A DNA stretch of 64,000 nt from Nocardia panacis (GTDB lineage Bacteria; Actinomycetota; Actinomycetes; Mycobacteriales; Mycobacteriaceae). The stretch covers positions 1 through 64,000 of the forward strand of contig NZ_QZFU01000013.1 in assembly GCF_003598715.1 (NCBI RefSeq), given 5' to 3'. A model generated the notes under the pieces. It had not been told where the DNA came from, searched no databases, and saw only the letters and a list, made by a program, of their open reading frames with translations. Shown piece after piece: positions 55,570 to 63,773 of this stretch. The position numbers and the translations under genes were made by a program. Within the stretch, counting starts at the first letter, position 1. The number at the start of each line of letters is the position of its first letter.

Positions 55570-55709
55570 GATACGACGTGGCTGTCGAAGTCGTACATGC
55601 ACATGCGTACGTCGTATCCGATCATCGAGAATGTAGCTGTTTCAGCCAGGTAGATGCCATGTGATAGCAAAAGAAGTCCCCTAGTTCACCCGGAATTGGA
55701 CTAGTACAC
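55570..55709. promoter_or_regulatory. Repeat-rich divergent promoter region of the FAD monooxygenase and GntR-TetR genes
   Basis: GATACGACGT (55570-55579) and ACGTCGTATC (55609-55618) form a long inverted repeat on the monooxygenase side. On the regulator side CTAGTTCAC (55681-55689) and CTAGTACAC (55701-55709) are near-identical and 20 bp apart, i.e. about two helical turns. TACACT at 55705-55710 is a -10 candidate for the regulator. A two-domain DNA-binding protein could use both. Confidence 0.5.
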
Positions 55710-55755
55710 TGATGGAAGATGCGGAGTGCTCGGCGCACAGATCGGAGGCCGCGGA

Positions 55756-56730
55756 TTGTCATCAACACAGCGGACAGACCCGCCCTACCGGGCGATTGCC
55801 GAAGAGATCCGCCACCGGATCACGACCGGCGAACTACAACCAGGGGACCGGGTGCCCTCCGTACGGCGCATCACTCAGCGGTGGGGCGTCGCGATCGCGA
55901 CCGCGACACGGGTGATAGCGACGCTTCGAGACGAGGGACTGGTCGAAACGAAGGTCGGGTCCGGCACCGTGGTCAGCACACCCGGTGACCGCGAGGCGTC
56001 GGAAATCCCGGCCGCGCCACCGGCGCCGCGCGCCGCCCGGACACCCCACGACGCGATGAACCGTCGGCACATCCTCCGCGCTGCGATCGCGATCGCCGAC
56101 GTCGAGGGACTCGACGCGGTGACGATGCGGCGCCTCGCGGCACACCTCGGCGTCGGCCCCATGTCGCTGTACCGGCACGTGGCGAACAAAGACGAACTTC
56201 TGACCCAGATGGCCGACGAGGTCTTCGGCGAAGCGAACCTGCCCGAGCCGGGGCCACACGGGTGGCGCGCCAAGCTCGAACTGATCGCCCGCCTGCACTG
56301 GCAGCTATGCCGCAGGCACATGTGGCTACCCGGGGCGGTCTCGTTCACCCGCCCCCTGCTCGTGCCCAACATGATGGCCCACACCGAATGGACACTCCGC
56401 GCACTCGACGGACTCGGGCTGCCGATAGTTACCCGATTCCGCGAAGCACTCACCCTGCACGCCCTGGTAGCCACCCTCGCGCTGTCCCTGGCCGAGGAAG
56501 CCGAAGCCGAACGCAACACCGGCGTCACCCTCGACCGGTGGCGGGCGATGCAGCGCACACCCACCGCCGAACTCCGCAGCGGCGGACGATTCCCACTACT
56601 CGCGGCAGTCCCCGAAGACACCGTGGCAGACCTGGACGGACTCCTCGAATACAGCCTTGCCCGCCACCTCGACGGATTCGCCGCCCTCGTGACCGAACGC
56701 CGAACCGATCATGACGCCGCCAACAACTGA
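55756..56730 (+). CDS. GntR-TetR fusion transcriptional regulator
   Basis: 324 aa. Residues 1-75 are a GntR winged helix (PPYRAIAEEIRHRITTGELQ, then GVAIATATRVIATLRDEGLV and GSGTVVS). Residues 100-160 are a TetR HTH (HILRAAIAIADVEGLDAVTM, then GVGPMSLYRHVANKDELL). The rest is a TetR C-terminal ligand domain. Such GntR-TetR fusions are known in actinomycetes. TTG 55756 was chosen because GGAGG sits 7 bases upstream. It probably represses the divergent monooxygenase. Confidence 0.85.
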   Translation: MSSTQRTDPPYRAIAEEIRHRITTGELQPGDRVPSVRRITQRWGVAIATATRVIATLRDEGLVETKVGSGTVVSTPGDREASEIPAAPPAPRAARTPHDAMNRRHILRAAIAIADVEGLDAVTMRRLAAHLGVGPMSLYRHVANKDELLTQMADEVFGEANLPEPGPHGWRAKLELIARLHWQLCRRHMWLPGAVSFTRPLLVPNMMAHTEWTLRALDGLGLPIVTRFREALTLHALVATLALSLAEEAEAERNTGVTLDRWRAMQRTPTAELRSGGRFPLLAAVPEDTVADLDGLLEYSLARHLDGFAALVTERRTDHDAANN

Positions 56731-56856
56731 CCAGGGGTATGTCCGACTATTCTTCGGTGGGAATTCGGGTACGCCGGTATCGGCCCGAGCCGGCAGGATG
56801 ACCGTGCAGGCCGAGTGGAACCGTTGCTCGGCGGACACGCGCCCTGGAGATTGCCC

Positions 56857-57306
56857 ATGCGAATTCGTCGGTCGGTACACGCAGGATTGGTTGCCGTCGC
56901 CGCGGCCGCGGGAACAATGCTCGCGACGCCGTTCGCGCACGCCGCGCCGGGGGACAGGGTGAACTGCGTTCCGGTGCCGATCGCTTCGCGCCTCGAAGTC
57001 ACCTGCACCAATACCGCTGCCGAAGCCGCCACCGCAACCATGACCGCCCTGTGCAGCAATTTGCGGATACTGCACGAACCCGAGTTTCCGATCGCCCCGG
57101 CCGACACCGTGACATTCAGTCAGGACTGCGGGGCGGGTGCAACCTTGCTCTCGTGGAATGCCAGCGGCGAGACCATCTCCGAGCGCGCACAACGCCTCGC
57201 ACGTGAGCGCAGCGATGAGCAAGACAAACAGCGCAAGCAGCGCGAGCAGAGCGCCGAAGACGACAAGCATCGCGAGCAGGAGCGCAAGAGGCGCTCGGAA
57301 TTCTAG
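56857..57306 (+). CDS. Secreted protein with charged coiled-coil tail
   Basis: 149 aa. Signal peptide MRIRRSVHAGLVAVAAAAGT, ending in TPFAHAAPG with a plausible AHA cleavage site. The mature domain has four cysteines (NCVP, VTCTN, ALCSN, QDCGAG). The last 45 residues are highly charged and helical (RLARERSDEQDKQRKQREQS). TGGAG lies about 8 bases before the ATG. No family recognised. Confidence 0.68.
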   Translation: MRIRRSVHAGLVAVAAAAGTMLATPFAHAAPGDRVNCVPVPIASRLEVTCTNTAAEAATATMTALCSNLRILHEPEFPIAPADTVTFSQDCGAGATLLSWNASGETISERAQRLARERSDEQDKQRKQREQSAEDDKHREQERKRRSEF

Positions 57307-57389
57307 AGCGGGATTGGGCCGCCGCGGGCAGCCTGGAAAATCTCGGCTACGACCGGATAGCGGGCGAGAACTTCCAGGCGCCGAACGCG

Positions 57390-58472
57390 TTAGGTGAGCC
57401 GGTCCGGTTCGGCGGCCTCGGGTGCTTCGATGATCGTGATCGGTACCCCTTGGCCGGCACCGAGCCTGTGGGCGTTGGCTTTGGCCCAGGCGCTGATCGC
57501 GATCTGTTCCGGGCTCGCGCGTGGTGTCCAGCGGCCATGCCGCACGCTTTCAGCGTTCATCCGGTGCGCGGTGAGAAGCCGCGAGAGGTGTTCGAACTCG
57601 GTCGGTGTCACGAAGGCCAGGTAGTAGTCCGGCCCCGATTCCAGCGACGCCAGGACAGTGCCGAGGGCGAAGGCGCGCTCACCGATCTCTTCGAGGAATG
57701 CTTGAAGGTAACCGATGTGATGGTCGGGGGCATGTTCGGTGTCGAAGGCAGCGACCCAATCCCAGGGCAGTGCGGCGGGATAGGAGCTCAGCGATGTCAA
57801 CTGCTCGCGGACGGACCCCGGATCGGCCTCGCGGGAGATGACCGCCATATCGGCGCTCGGGCTTGGAGATTCGGCGTCGCGAAACGATTCGTCGCCCTCG
57901 GGGGTGAGGTGTGCCCGTCGTTGGGCCATGATGGCCCGCACGCGGAATTCGGCATCGGGTTGCCTGCGGACCCAGTCATGGGAGTAGGCCGCGTCCTGCG
58001 AGGTCTGGCGCACTATGCGGTCCGGTTCGGGCGGGGCGGGCCAGAACTGTAGGAGGTATCGGTCCAGTACTGGCTCATCGTCGAGTCTGACGTCCTTCTC
58101 TCGTGCCCGGTCCATGCCCTGCGCGCAGTACCGCACCCGATAGTCGAGACCTTCTTTCAAGTCCAGTTCCCAGGAGTCCTCGCCTGCCCACTGCACCAGG
58201 AAGCTCTGATCCGAGAGCGGGTAGAAGGAGACCTCCACCACGTCCTCCCATGCCGGATCCAGCGGGGGAGCCTGGCCGCGCACTTCGACGGTGAAGCCGA
58301 CGTCGCCGGTGTGCAACCCGGTGTGCAGGAAAAGTGCGCCGGGCACCGCGGCGCCGCACAGTCCTGAGTTCTGTCCGGCGAACGCCTCATGCATGGGCGG
58401 GGTGCCCCCAGGGGCACTCTCGACATAGATCTGGCTGCAGGAGACACCTACCTCGCCATCGAGTCTGAACAC
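57390..58472 (-). CDS. Hypothetical protein, 360 aa
   Basis: Starts at GTG 58472, 3 bases after the stop of a 50-aa ORF. The N-terminal third is beta-rich (ALFLHTGLHTGDVGFTVEVR), the middle is acidic, and the C-terminal part has helices (IGYLQAFLEEIGERAFALGT, FEHLSRLLTAHRMNAESVRH). No signal peptide or membrane segment. I do not recognise a family. It is convergent with the secreted-protein gene. Confidence 0.6.
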   Translation of the reverse strand: MFRLDGEVGVSCSQIYVESAPGGTPPMHEAFAGQNSGLCGAAVPGALFLHTGLHTGDVGFTVEVRGQAPPLDPAWEDVVEVSFYPLSDQSFLVQWAGEDSWELDLKEGLDYRVRYCAQGMDRAREKDVRLDDEPVLDRYLLQFWPAPPEPDRIVRQTSQDAAYSHDWVRRQPDAEFRVRAIMAQRRAHLTPEGDESFRDAESPSPSADMAVISREADPGSVREQLTSLSSYPAALPWDWVAAFDTEHAPDHHIGYLQAFLEEIGERAFALGTVLASLESGPDYYLAFVTPTEFEHLSRLLTAHRMNAESVRHGRWTPRASPEQIAISAWAKANAHRLGAGQGVPITIIEAPEAAEPDRLT

Positions 58473-58475
58473 TTC

Positions 58476-58628
58476 TCACACCATCCCCACCGGCGAGAGC
58501 CCATCATCGCCGGGCCGCGAGGCCCCGAATAGCAAAGGGACGTTCAGCTCAGCAGCGTCGGTGCCGACCAACTCGAAAGCGAAAGGGCCGTCAGGAGTGT
58601 GGTGCGGTCTGATTCGGGAACGGGCCAT
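58476..58628 (-). CDS. Small 50-aa ORF upstream of the 360-aa hypothetical gene
   Basis: Starts MARSRIRPHHTPDGPFAFEL and ends GDDGLSPVGMV. TACGCT (58636-58641 on this strand) lies 7 bases upstream of the ATG, as in leaderless genes, and the downstream GTG begins 3 bases after its stop. Codon use is mixed. It is plausible as a short first gene of the operon; a longer version of the frame continues upstream without a clear start. Confidence 0.4.
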   Translation of the reverse strand: MARSRIRPHHTPDGPFAFELVGTDAAELNVPLLFGASRPGDDGLSPVGMV

Positions 58629-58724
58629 GCACGGCAGCGTAGACAAGCCCACCGACACGGAGGCTCCGCTCTTGTGCCCGAGCAACCCACCGAGAAGTTC
58701 GACGCGCATGAACTGCGATCCATG

Positions 58725-58738
58725 CGAACATATGTTCG
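58725..58738 (+). promoter_or_regulatory. LexA (SOS) box in front of dinB
   Basis: CGAAC, ATAT, GTTCG is a perfect match to the mycobacterial/Gram-positive LexA box core (CGAAC-N4-GTTCG). It overlaps the ATG at 58732 and touches the GTG at 58738, so it marks the dinB promoter and indicates DNA-damage induction. Confidence 0.85.
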
Positions 58739-59955
58739 TGTCCAGGGATAGCGAACGGATTGCCACACGGGCCGAGGCGTCGATCCTGCATGCGGATCTC
58801 GATTCGTTCTACGCTTCGGTGGAGCAGCGGGACGATCCTCGATTGCGGGGGCGGCCGGTGATCGTGGGCGGCGGGGTGGTGCTGGCGGCGAGCTATGAGG
58901 CCAAGGCGTTCGGGGTGCGGACACCGATGAACGGTCGGCTGGCGCGGCGGCTGTGTCCGCAGGCGATCGTGGTGCCGCCGCGCATGGCGGCGTACGCGGA
59001 GGCGAGCCGGAAGGTGTTCGAGGTCTTTCGCGACACCACGCCGGTGGTCGAGGGCATCTCGATCGATGAGGCATTCCTGGATGTGCGGGGGCTGCGGCGG
59101 ATCGCGGGGGAACCCGAGATGATTGCGCGACGGTTGCGTGAACAGGTCAGAACCGAAGTGGGGCTGCCGATCTCGGTCGGTATCGCGCGCACCAAATTTC
59201 TGGCGAAGGTGGCCAGCGCCGTCGCCAAACCCGATGGATTGCGGCTGGTTCCGGCGGGTGGCGAACTCGAGTTCCTGCATCCGCTGCCGGTCGAAAGACT
59301 TTGGGGTGTAGGCGAAGTCACCGCCAGGACGCTGCACGAGCACGGCATCACCAAGGTCGGGCAGTTGGCCGAGCTCGGGGAGTCGCCGCTGCGGGCGCTG
59401 CTCGGTCCCGGCGCGGCCCGCCACCTGTACGCCCTGGCATGGGCTCGTGACCCGCGCCGGGTCGAGACGGGTCGCCGTCGCCGCTCGATCGGCGCGCAGC
59501 GCGCCCTCGGTGTCCGGCACCGCGAACCCGACGAGATCGAGGCGTATCTGCACGGACTCATCGACCGCCTCGGGCGCCGCCTGCGCGCCGCCGACCGCCT
59601 GAGCCGCACGGTGGTGTTACGGCTGCGCTTCGCCGATTTCGCCCGCGCCACCCGTTCGCACACCCTGGCAGAGGCTACCGACCACACACCTACCCTGTTG
59701 GGCGCCGCCCGCCGACTACTCGCCGACGCCATGCCCCTGATCGACGACCGCGGGCTGACCCTGATCGGCCTGTCGCTGACCAACCTCGCCGACGCCGACC
59801 CGTTCCAACTGAGTCTGCCGTTCGAGGAGCGCGCCGAGAACACCCTCGACACCACCCTGGACCGACTGCGTGAACGCTTCGGCTCCGCCGCCGTCACCCG
59901 CGCCGCGCTACTCGGTCGCGGCGAGGGCCTCTCGGTCCCACTGCTGCCGGATTGA
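58738..59955 (+). CDS. dinB: DNA polymerase IV (Y-family translesion polymerase)
   Basis: 405 aa. Palm-domain carboxylates are in ILHADLDSFYASVEQ and VVEGISIDEAFLDV (the SIDE motif). The thumb helix-hairpin-helix lies in LWGVGEVTARTLHEHGITKV, and the little-finger domain from about 250 has FADFARATRSHTLAEATDHT. The protein ends GLSVPLLPD and lacks a beta-clamp motif that I can recognise with confidence. Start uncertain: GTG 58738 fits best with the LexA box; ATG 58732 sits inside it. A T-rich hairpin terminator follows. Confidence 0.93.
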   Translation: MSRDSERIATRAEASILHADLDSFYASVEQRDDPRLRGRPVIVGGGVVLAASYEAKAFGVRTPMNGRLARRLCPQAIVVPPRMAAYAEASRKVFEVFRDTTPVVEGISIDEAFLDVRGLRRIAGEPEMIARRLREQVRTEVGLPISVGIARTKFLAKVASAVAKPDGLRLVPAGGELEFLHPLPVERLWGVGEVTARTLHEHGITKVGQLAELGESPLRALLGPGAARHLYALAWARDPRRVETGRRRRSIGAQRALGVRHREPDEIEAYLHGLIDRLGRRLRAADRLSRTVVLRLRFADFARATRSHTLAEATDHTPTLLGAARRLLADAMPLIDDRGLTLIGLSLTNLADADPFQLSLPFEERAENTLDTTLDRLRERFGSAAVTRAALLGRGEGLSVPLLPD

Positions 59956-59973
59956 GTTCGGCCCGTTAAGCTG

Positions 59974-60006
59974 CCCCGGAGCCGGTTCGGCCTGGGGAGC
60001 TTTTTT
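59974..60006 (+). terminator. Rho-independent terminator after dinB
   Basis: CCCCGGAGCCG and CGGCCTGGGG form a stem with a small internal bulge, followed by AGC and six T (60001-60006), the only clear T-run terminator in the window. Confidence 0.85.
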
Positions 60007-60052
60007 GAACCGCGACGAGCCGGACGAGTCCGCGACCGTTGGAGGTATCGCC

Positions 60053-60403
60053 GTGCCCTACGCCGTACTGGGCCTGATCACGCTGGCCCTGTGGGTGTAC
60101 TGCCTGATCGACATCATCACCTGCCCCGACGCGGGCATCCGCCATCTGCCGAAGATGGGTTGGTTGATCGTCGTCATCCTGATTCCCACCGTCGGCGCGC
60201 TGCTGTGGTTGTTCGTGGGCAGGCCGGTGCGCGAGATCGCGCCCCGCTCGAACACCCGGTTCACCGAATACGATCGACCGGGCCGCCACATCGCCCAAAA
60301 TCCCGACGACGACGCGGAATTCCTGCGCGGCCTGCGCGAACGCGCCGAACAGCAGCGCCGCGAGGCGCGTCGCCAGCAGGAGCAGCGCGGCGAGGAGCAG
60401 TAG
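60053..60403 (+). CDS. PLDc_N-domain membrane protein
   Basis: 116 aa from GTG 60053, which has TTGGAGG 7 bases upstream. Two transmembrane helices (VLGLITLALWVYCLIDIITC, MGWLIVVILIPTVGALLWLF) with the PLDc_N (phospholipase-nuclease N-terminal) pattern HLPKMGWLIVVILIPTVGAL and VGRP. The cytosolic tail is charged (EFLRGLRERAEQQRREARRQ). The domain also occurs alone in many actinobacteria; function unknown. Confidence 0.85.
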   Translation: MPYAVLGLITLALWVYCLIDIITCPDAGIRHLPKMGWLIVVILIPTVGALLWLFVGRPVREIAPRSNTRFTEYDRPGRHIAQNPDDDAEFLRGLRERAEQQRREARRQQEQRGEEQ

Positions 60404-60529
60404 CCCGTCAGCTCAATGTCCGCCGGAATCCAGGGGCGAGAGTGGTCGCAGGGTCAGTAGGCCATCGGTGAGGGGTAGCAGCGTCGCGTCGATCACCACT
60501 GCAACGTAGCCGCGTCGTATTCTCGGCCT

Positions 60530-61315
60530 ATGACCGAGCAGCGCACCACCTTGCGTGCGGGAGATGCCGAACTGACCGTCGATCCGGCCAACGGTGGCCG
60601 TCTGACCAGTCTGCGTGTGCGCGACCACGAACTGCTGCGCCAGGGCGAACGCTTCGGCTGTTTCCCCATGGTTCCTTGGTGCGGGCGAATCGCGCTGGGC
60701 CGCTTCGAGTTCGACGGCCGCGCCTACCAGATGCCGATCAACAGTCCGCCGCACGCCATTCACGGCACCGGTCGCAATACGGCGTGGACGACTCTGGAAA
60801 CCACCGACCGGACGGCGGCATTCGGCTACGACCTCACCGATCCGTGGCCGTTCCGGGGCCGGGTCACCCAGTCGGTCGCGCTGGCCCCCGACTCGCTCAC
60901 GTTGACCATGCGGGTCGACTCGGCCGCGGAATCCTTTCCGGCGCAGGCCGGTTGGCATCCGTGGTTCAATCGTGAACTGGCGGGCGGTGATCCGGTCCGC
61001 ATCGATTTCACGCCCGGCTGGCAGGAGGAACGCGGCCCGGACCATCTGCCCACCGGTGCTCGCGTCGCACCCGGCCCCGGCCCGTGGGACGACTGTTTCG
61101 GCATGCCCGGCGGTGTCGAAGTCGTTCTCACCTGGCCGGGCACTCTGGCACTGCGCATCTCTTCCCCTACCGAATGGGTAGTCGTCTATGACGAGCAGGA
61201 GGCCGCGGTGTGCGTGGAACCTGAATCCGGCCCGCCGAATGGTCTGAACACTTTGCCGCGCATGGTCGCACCGAGCGATCCCTTGGAGATCACCACCACG
61301 TGGAGTTGGCGCTGA
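60530..61315 (+). CDS. Aldose 1-epimerase family protein
   Basis: 261 aa with a galactose mutarotase-like fold. Landmarks are GCFPMVPWCGRIALGRFEF, PPHAIHGTGRN with the conserved His, SFPAQAGWHPWFNREL with a second His, and VCVEPESGPPNGLN carrying the catalytic Glu. It interconverts anomers of aldoses. Leaderless start: TATTCT (60518-60523) lies 6 bases before the ATG. Confidence 0.88.
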   Translation: MTEQRTTLRAGDAELTVDPANGGRLTSLRVRDHELLRQGERFGCFPMVPWCGRIALGRFEFDGRAYQMPINSPPHAIHGTGRNTAWTTLETTDRTAAFGYDLTDPWPFRGRVTQSVALAPDSLTLTMRVDSAAESFPAQAGWHPWFNRELAGGDPVRIDFTPGWQEERGPDHLPTGARVAPGPGPWDDCFGMPGGVEVVLTWPGTLALRISSPTEWVVVYDEQEAAVCVEPESGPPNGLNTLPRMVAPSDPLEITTTWSWR

Positions 61316-61424
61316 TCCAGCGGGGCCGCTTCTCCAGAACGGTATGCCCCTCAGATGACGCGTGAACCGCAGGACAGAACCCCACCGAGACCTTCCCTCA
61401 CAGCCGGGGAAAACAACGTACGAA

Positions 61425-61452
61425 CCCGCCGGTCACCGTAGTGACCGGCGGG
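61425..61452 (-). terminator. Hairpin terminator after the small CRCGG peptide ORF
   Basis: CCCGCCGGTCAC (61425-61436) pairs perfectly with GTGACCGGCGGG (61441-61452). On the minus strand it begins about 11 bases after the stop of the 32-aa ORF and is followed by a T-rich segment (GTTGTTTTCC). Its orientation therefore fits a minus-strand transcript. Confidence 0.7.
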
Positions 61453-61463
61453 GAAATGCGAGG

Positions 61464-61562
61464 TCAGCCGCCGCAACGGCAGTTCTCGGTCTGCGACAGG
61501 GCGTTCTTTCGATCCATTGTCGGATCTCTGCCGCCGCCGATTCGGGAGCCGGCCTCGCGCAT
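61464..61562 (-). CDS. Candidate 32-aa Cys-Gly small peptide (possible RiPP precursor)
   Basis: Starts MREAGSRIGGGRDP and ends SQTENCRCGG. GCGGAGG is 8 bases before the ATG and a hairpin terminator follows its stop, so it looks like a complete small gene within a 440-bp gap (61316-61755) that holds no other gene. The C-terminus resembles the last residues of the azole-peptide core, but the leader is basic rather than acidic, and there is no modification enzyme next to it. It could also be a Cys-responsive regulatory peptide or not be translated. Confidence 0.4.
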   Translation of the reverse strand: MREAGSRIGGGRDPTMDRKNALSQTENCRCGG

Positions 61563-61755
61563 TTTCGGAGCCTCCGCGTTCCCTCTCACCATCAGTAGTG
61601 AGTGCGTCGAGACCGAGATAGAAAGCGCCGGAAAATTTCTCACCTTCGAACTGGGTACCGGGGGATAGCACACCATCGTCGATGACTCGGCGCATCCGAT
61701 CAACCACCCCGGCCGAAATATACTGCACACCACAGTGATCACTCGCGGTGTACGT

Positions 61756-62619
61756 CTATCGCCGGGTGAGAAACCGCCGGAGTTCTGCGGCGACCAGTTC
61801 GGGCTTCTCGTCGTTGAAGGTCGCGGTGTGCCCGGCGTCGGGAAAAGTGACGCGGGTGGCGGCGGGGAGTGTCGCCTGTAGTTGGTCGAGCGCGGCCGGT
61901 AGGTAGGCGATGCTCCTGTCACCACCGAGGAGCAGTGTGTCGCATCGCAATTCTGCCAATCGATCCCAGATATCGGTGGTGCTCCGCAGCACCGTGATGT
62001 CACAGCGCACGGTCGGGACGAGCTTCCGTACCGCAGGCCGCCCCTCTTCCCCCTTGTCCAGGCGCAGGGCCAGTGTCATCGCGGGCACGAGCAGCGCGCG
62101 GGGCAACGACGCGACACTGCGTTTGTCCCCGGTGCCTTTGAGCGCGGACACGAATGCGGCGGCCAAGCGGTTCTCGGCGAGTTCGCGTTCGTAGCGTGCG
62201 GTCCACCCGAGCGGAGAGAAGTGGTCGCCGGTCAGCGGCGGTTCATACAGGGCGAGCTTGCGGATCTGTGGCAGCGCCAGTGCCGCGGCCATGGCGATCA
62301 CCGCTCCCGAGCTCAGCCCGAAAACATTGTGGGCGTTGGTCTCTCGAACGAGCGCGGTGAGGTCGCCGATTTCGGTCTCGATGCCGTAGTTCGCGCCGAC
62401 GGGGCCGCTCATGCCGCGCCCGCGCCGGTCGGGTGCGAACACCGTGAACTCGTCGGCCAGGGCGGCGGCCAGTCTCTCGAACTGCTGTGAGGTCATCATC
62501 GCCCCGTGCACGAGGATCAGCGCAGGCCCCTGCCCGACCCGGCGATATCCGATCGTCGTACCGTCGCTCGACCGGATGGAGCCGGTCTCGAACTGTCTTG
62601 TCACTGTCGATCCACGCAT
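61756..62619 (-). CDS. Alpha/beta hydrolase
   Basis: 287 aa. The oxyanion loop is LVHGAMMTSQQF, the acid loop APDRRGRGMSGPV, the nucleophile FGLSSGAVIAMAA (Ser) and the likely catalytic His FPDAGHTATF. It resembles small esterases or chloroperoxidase-like hydrolases. Start at ATG 62619. Substrate unknown. The 222 bp to the BlaI gene contain no further gene. Confidence 0.88.
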   Translation of the reverse strand: MRGSTVTRQFETGSIRSSDGTTIGYRRVGQGPALILVHGAMMTSQQFERLAAALADEFTVFAPDRRGRGMSGPVGANYGIETEIGDLTALVRETNAHNVFGLSSGAVIAMAAALALPQIRKLALYEPPLTGDHFSPLGWTARYERELAENRLAAAFVSALKGTGDKRSVASLPRALLVPAMTLALRLDKGEEGRPAVRKLVPTVRCDITVLRSTTDIWDRLAELRCDTLLLGGDRSIAYLPAALDQLQATLPAATRVTFPDAGHTATFNDEKPELVAAELRRFLTRR

Positions 62620-62766
62620 GGTGACAATCCTGGCGAAGACGGATTACTCGGCTCTTGCACGACGCTTGCGCGCGGTTGCCGACTTCGCTCAGGCGGGGTG
62701 GCCCGCAAAGGTGAGGTCGGCAACAGGGTCCGCCGTGTGTCCACACATTGACCCTCAGCGCCCGAT

Positions 62767-62785
62767 CTACGAGTCCGGTACGTAG
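62767..62785. promoter_or_regulatory. Operator-like inverted repeat upstream of the BlaI gene
   Basis: CTACG (62767-62771) and CGTAG (62781-62785) are separated by 9 bases, similar in form to BlaI/MecI operators (TACA/TGTA-type arms). TAGGGT (62803-62808) downstream is a -10 candidate. Probably an autoregulatory site. Confidence 0.4.
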
Positions 62786-62841
62786 CAGCGGGATTTCGGC
62801 GATAGGGTGGCGCGATAGGGATCGGATGAGGGAGCGTTGCG

Positions 62842-63216
62842 GTGCGTGGATTCGGTGACCTGGAGGCGGTGATCATGGATCGCATCTGGGATCGGGACGC
62901 GGAGACCATCACGGTCCGCGAACTGTACGACGAACTCCGCGCCGAACGCGAAATCGCCTACACCACCGTCATGTCCACCATGGACAACCTGCACCGCAAG
63001 GATTGGCTGGAGCGCGAACGGGCGGGCAAGGCGTACCGATACTGGCCCACCATGACCAGGGAGGAACACGGCGCCAAGCTGATGCTCGAGGCCCTGGGTT
63101 CCGGCGGCCGACCGGACCTGGTGCTCAGCCACTTCGTGGACCGGATCAGCGAGGAGGAATCCGCCGGGCTGCGGGCCGCGCTGCGCATCCGCAAAACGCC
63201 CGGCCCGAATTCCTAG
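62842..63216 (+). CDS. BlaI/MecI-family repressor
   Basis: 124 aa. Winged helix (GDLEAVIMDRIWDRDAETITVREL, then IAYTTVMSTMDNLHRKDWLE and GKAYRYWPTMTREEHG) followed by a dimerisation tail. GAGGGAG lies 7 bases before the GTG start. In actinobacteria such proteins often repress a beta-lactam or metal response together with a BlaR-like membrane protease; no such gene is visible here. The stop region overlaps the convergent GtrA gene by 4 bases. Confidence 0.9.
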   Translation: MRGFGDLEAVIMDRIWDRDAETITVRELYDELRAEREIAYTTVMSTMDNLHRKDWLERERAGKAYRYWPTMTREEHGAKLMLEALGSGGRPDLVLSHFVDRISEEESAGLRAALRIRKTPGPNS

Positions 63217-63731
63217 GGGGCCGAGGGGACGGCTTCGGGCTCGGGTGCGACCGGGTGCGGGAAGACGAATTTGCGCATGGCCCACCAGCGGAAGGCGGTG
63301 GCGAGCAGGGTGCCGAGGATCGTCGCGGAGAAGAAGTCCGCGATATTCTCGACCAGCAGGGATACGTGCGGGGCCTGAAGTTGGCAGATGTAGCGCGAGA
63401 CGCCCAGTGGGAGTTGGGTGATCAGCATGCCGATCCCCGCGACCAGGAAGAACAGCGCCGCCTCGTGTCGGCCCTGCCTGCCGCCGCGGGCGGTGAAGGC
63501 CCATTCGCGATTGAGCACATAGGACAGCACAGTCGCGATCAGGGTGGCCACCATATTCGCCGTCAATGGTTTACCGTGCAGGACGGTCCATTTCAGGCCG
63601 AAGAACAGTCCCGTGGTGGTGACGAATGCGATACCACCCACGGTCAGGAACTTCAGCAACTCCGCGTTCCGCAGGAATACCGACAGCATCCGCTCGGGTA
63701 CGCGCTGGGCGACAGCCTGGACCAAATACAC
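63213..63731 (-). CDS. GtrA-family membrane protein
   Basis: 172 aa, four transmembrane helices. GtrA landmarks are LKFLTVGGIAFVTTTGLFFG, ATLIATVLSYVLNREWAF (the conserved NR(E/K)W(A/T)F), and ADFFSATILGTLLATAFRWW near the C-terminus. GtrA proteins help flip polyprenyl-linked sugars in wall glycan synthesis. Start GTG 63731 appears leaderless (TAACCT, 63738-63743 on this strand, 6 bases away). It is divergent from the Nudix gene. Confidence 0.9.
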   Translation of the reverse strand: MYLVQAVAQRVPERMLSVFLRNAELLKFLTVGGIAFVTTTGLFFGLKWTVLHGKPLTANMVATLIATVLSYVLNREWAFTARGGRQGRHEAALFFLVAGIGMLITQLPLGVSRYICQLQAPHVSLLVENIADFFSATILGTLLATAFRWWAMRKFVFPHPVAPEPEAVPSAP

Positions 63732-63773
63732 CGGGCCAGGTTAGCCGGGTCCGATTCGCGTAAGCTGCGGCGG

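Noticed and set aside
61351..61728. 125-residue minus-strand frame across the gap
   Set aside because: The first 45 residues look protein-like but the rest becomes Arg-rich; it crosses the hairpin and has no clear ribosome site. The shorter ORF at 61464-61562 is better supported.
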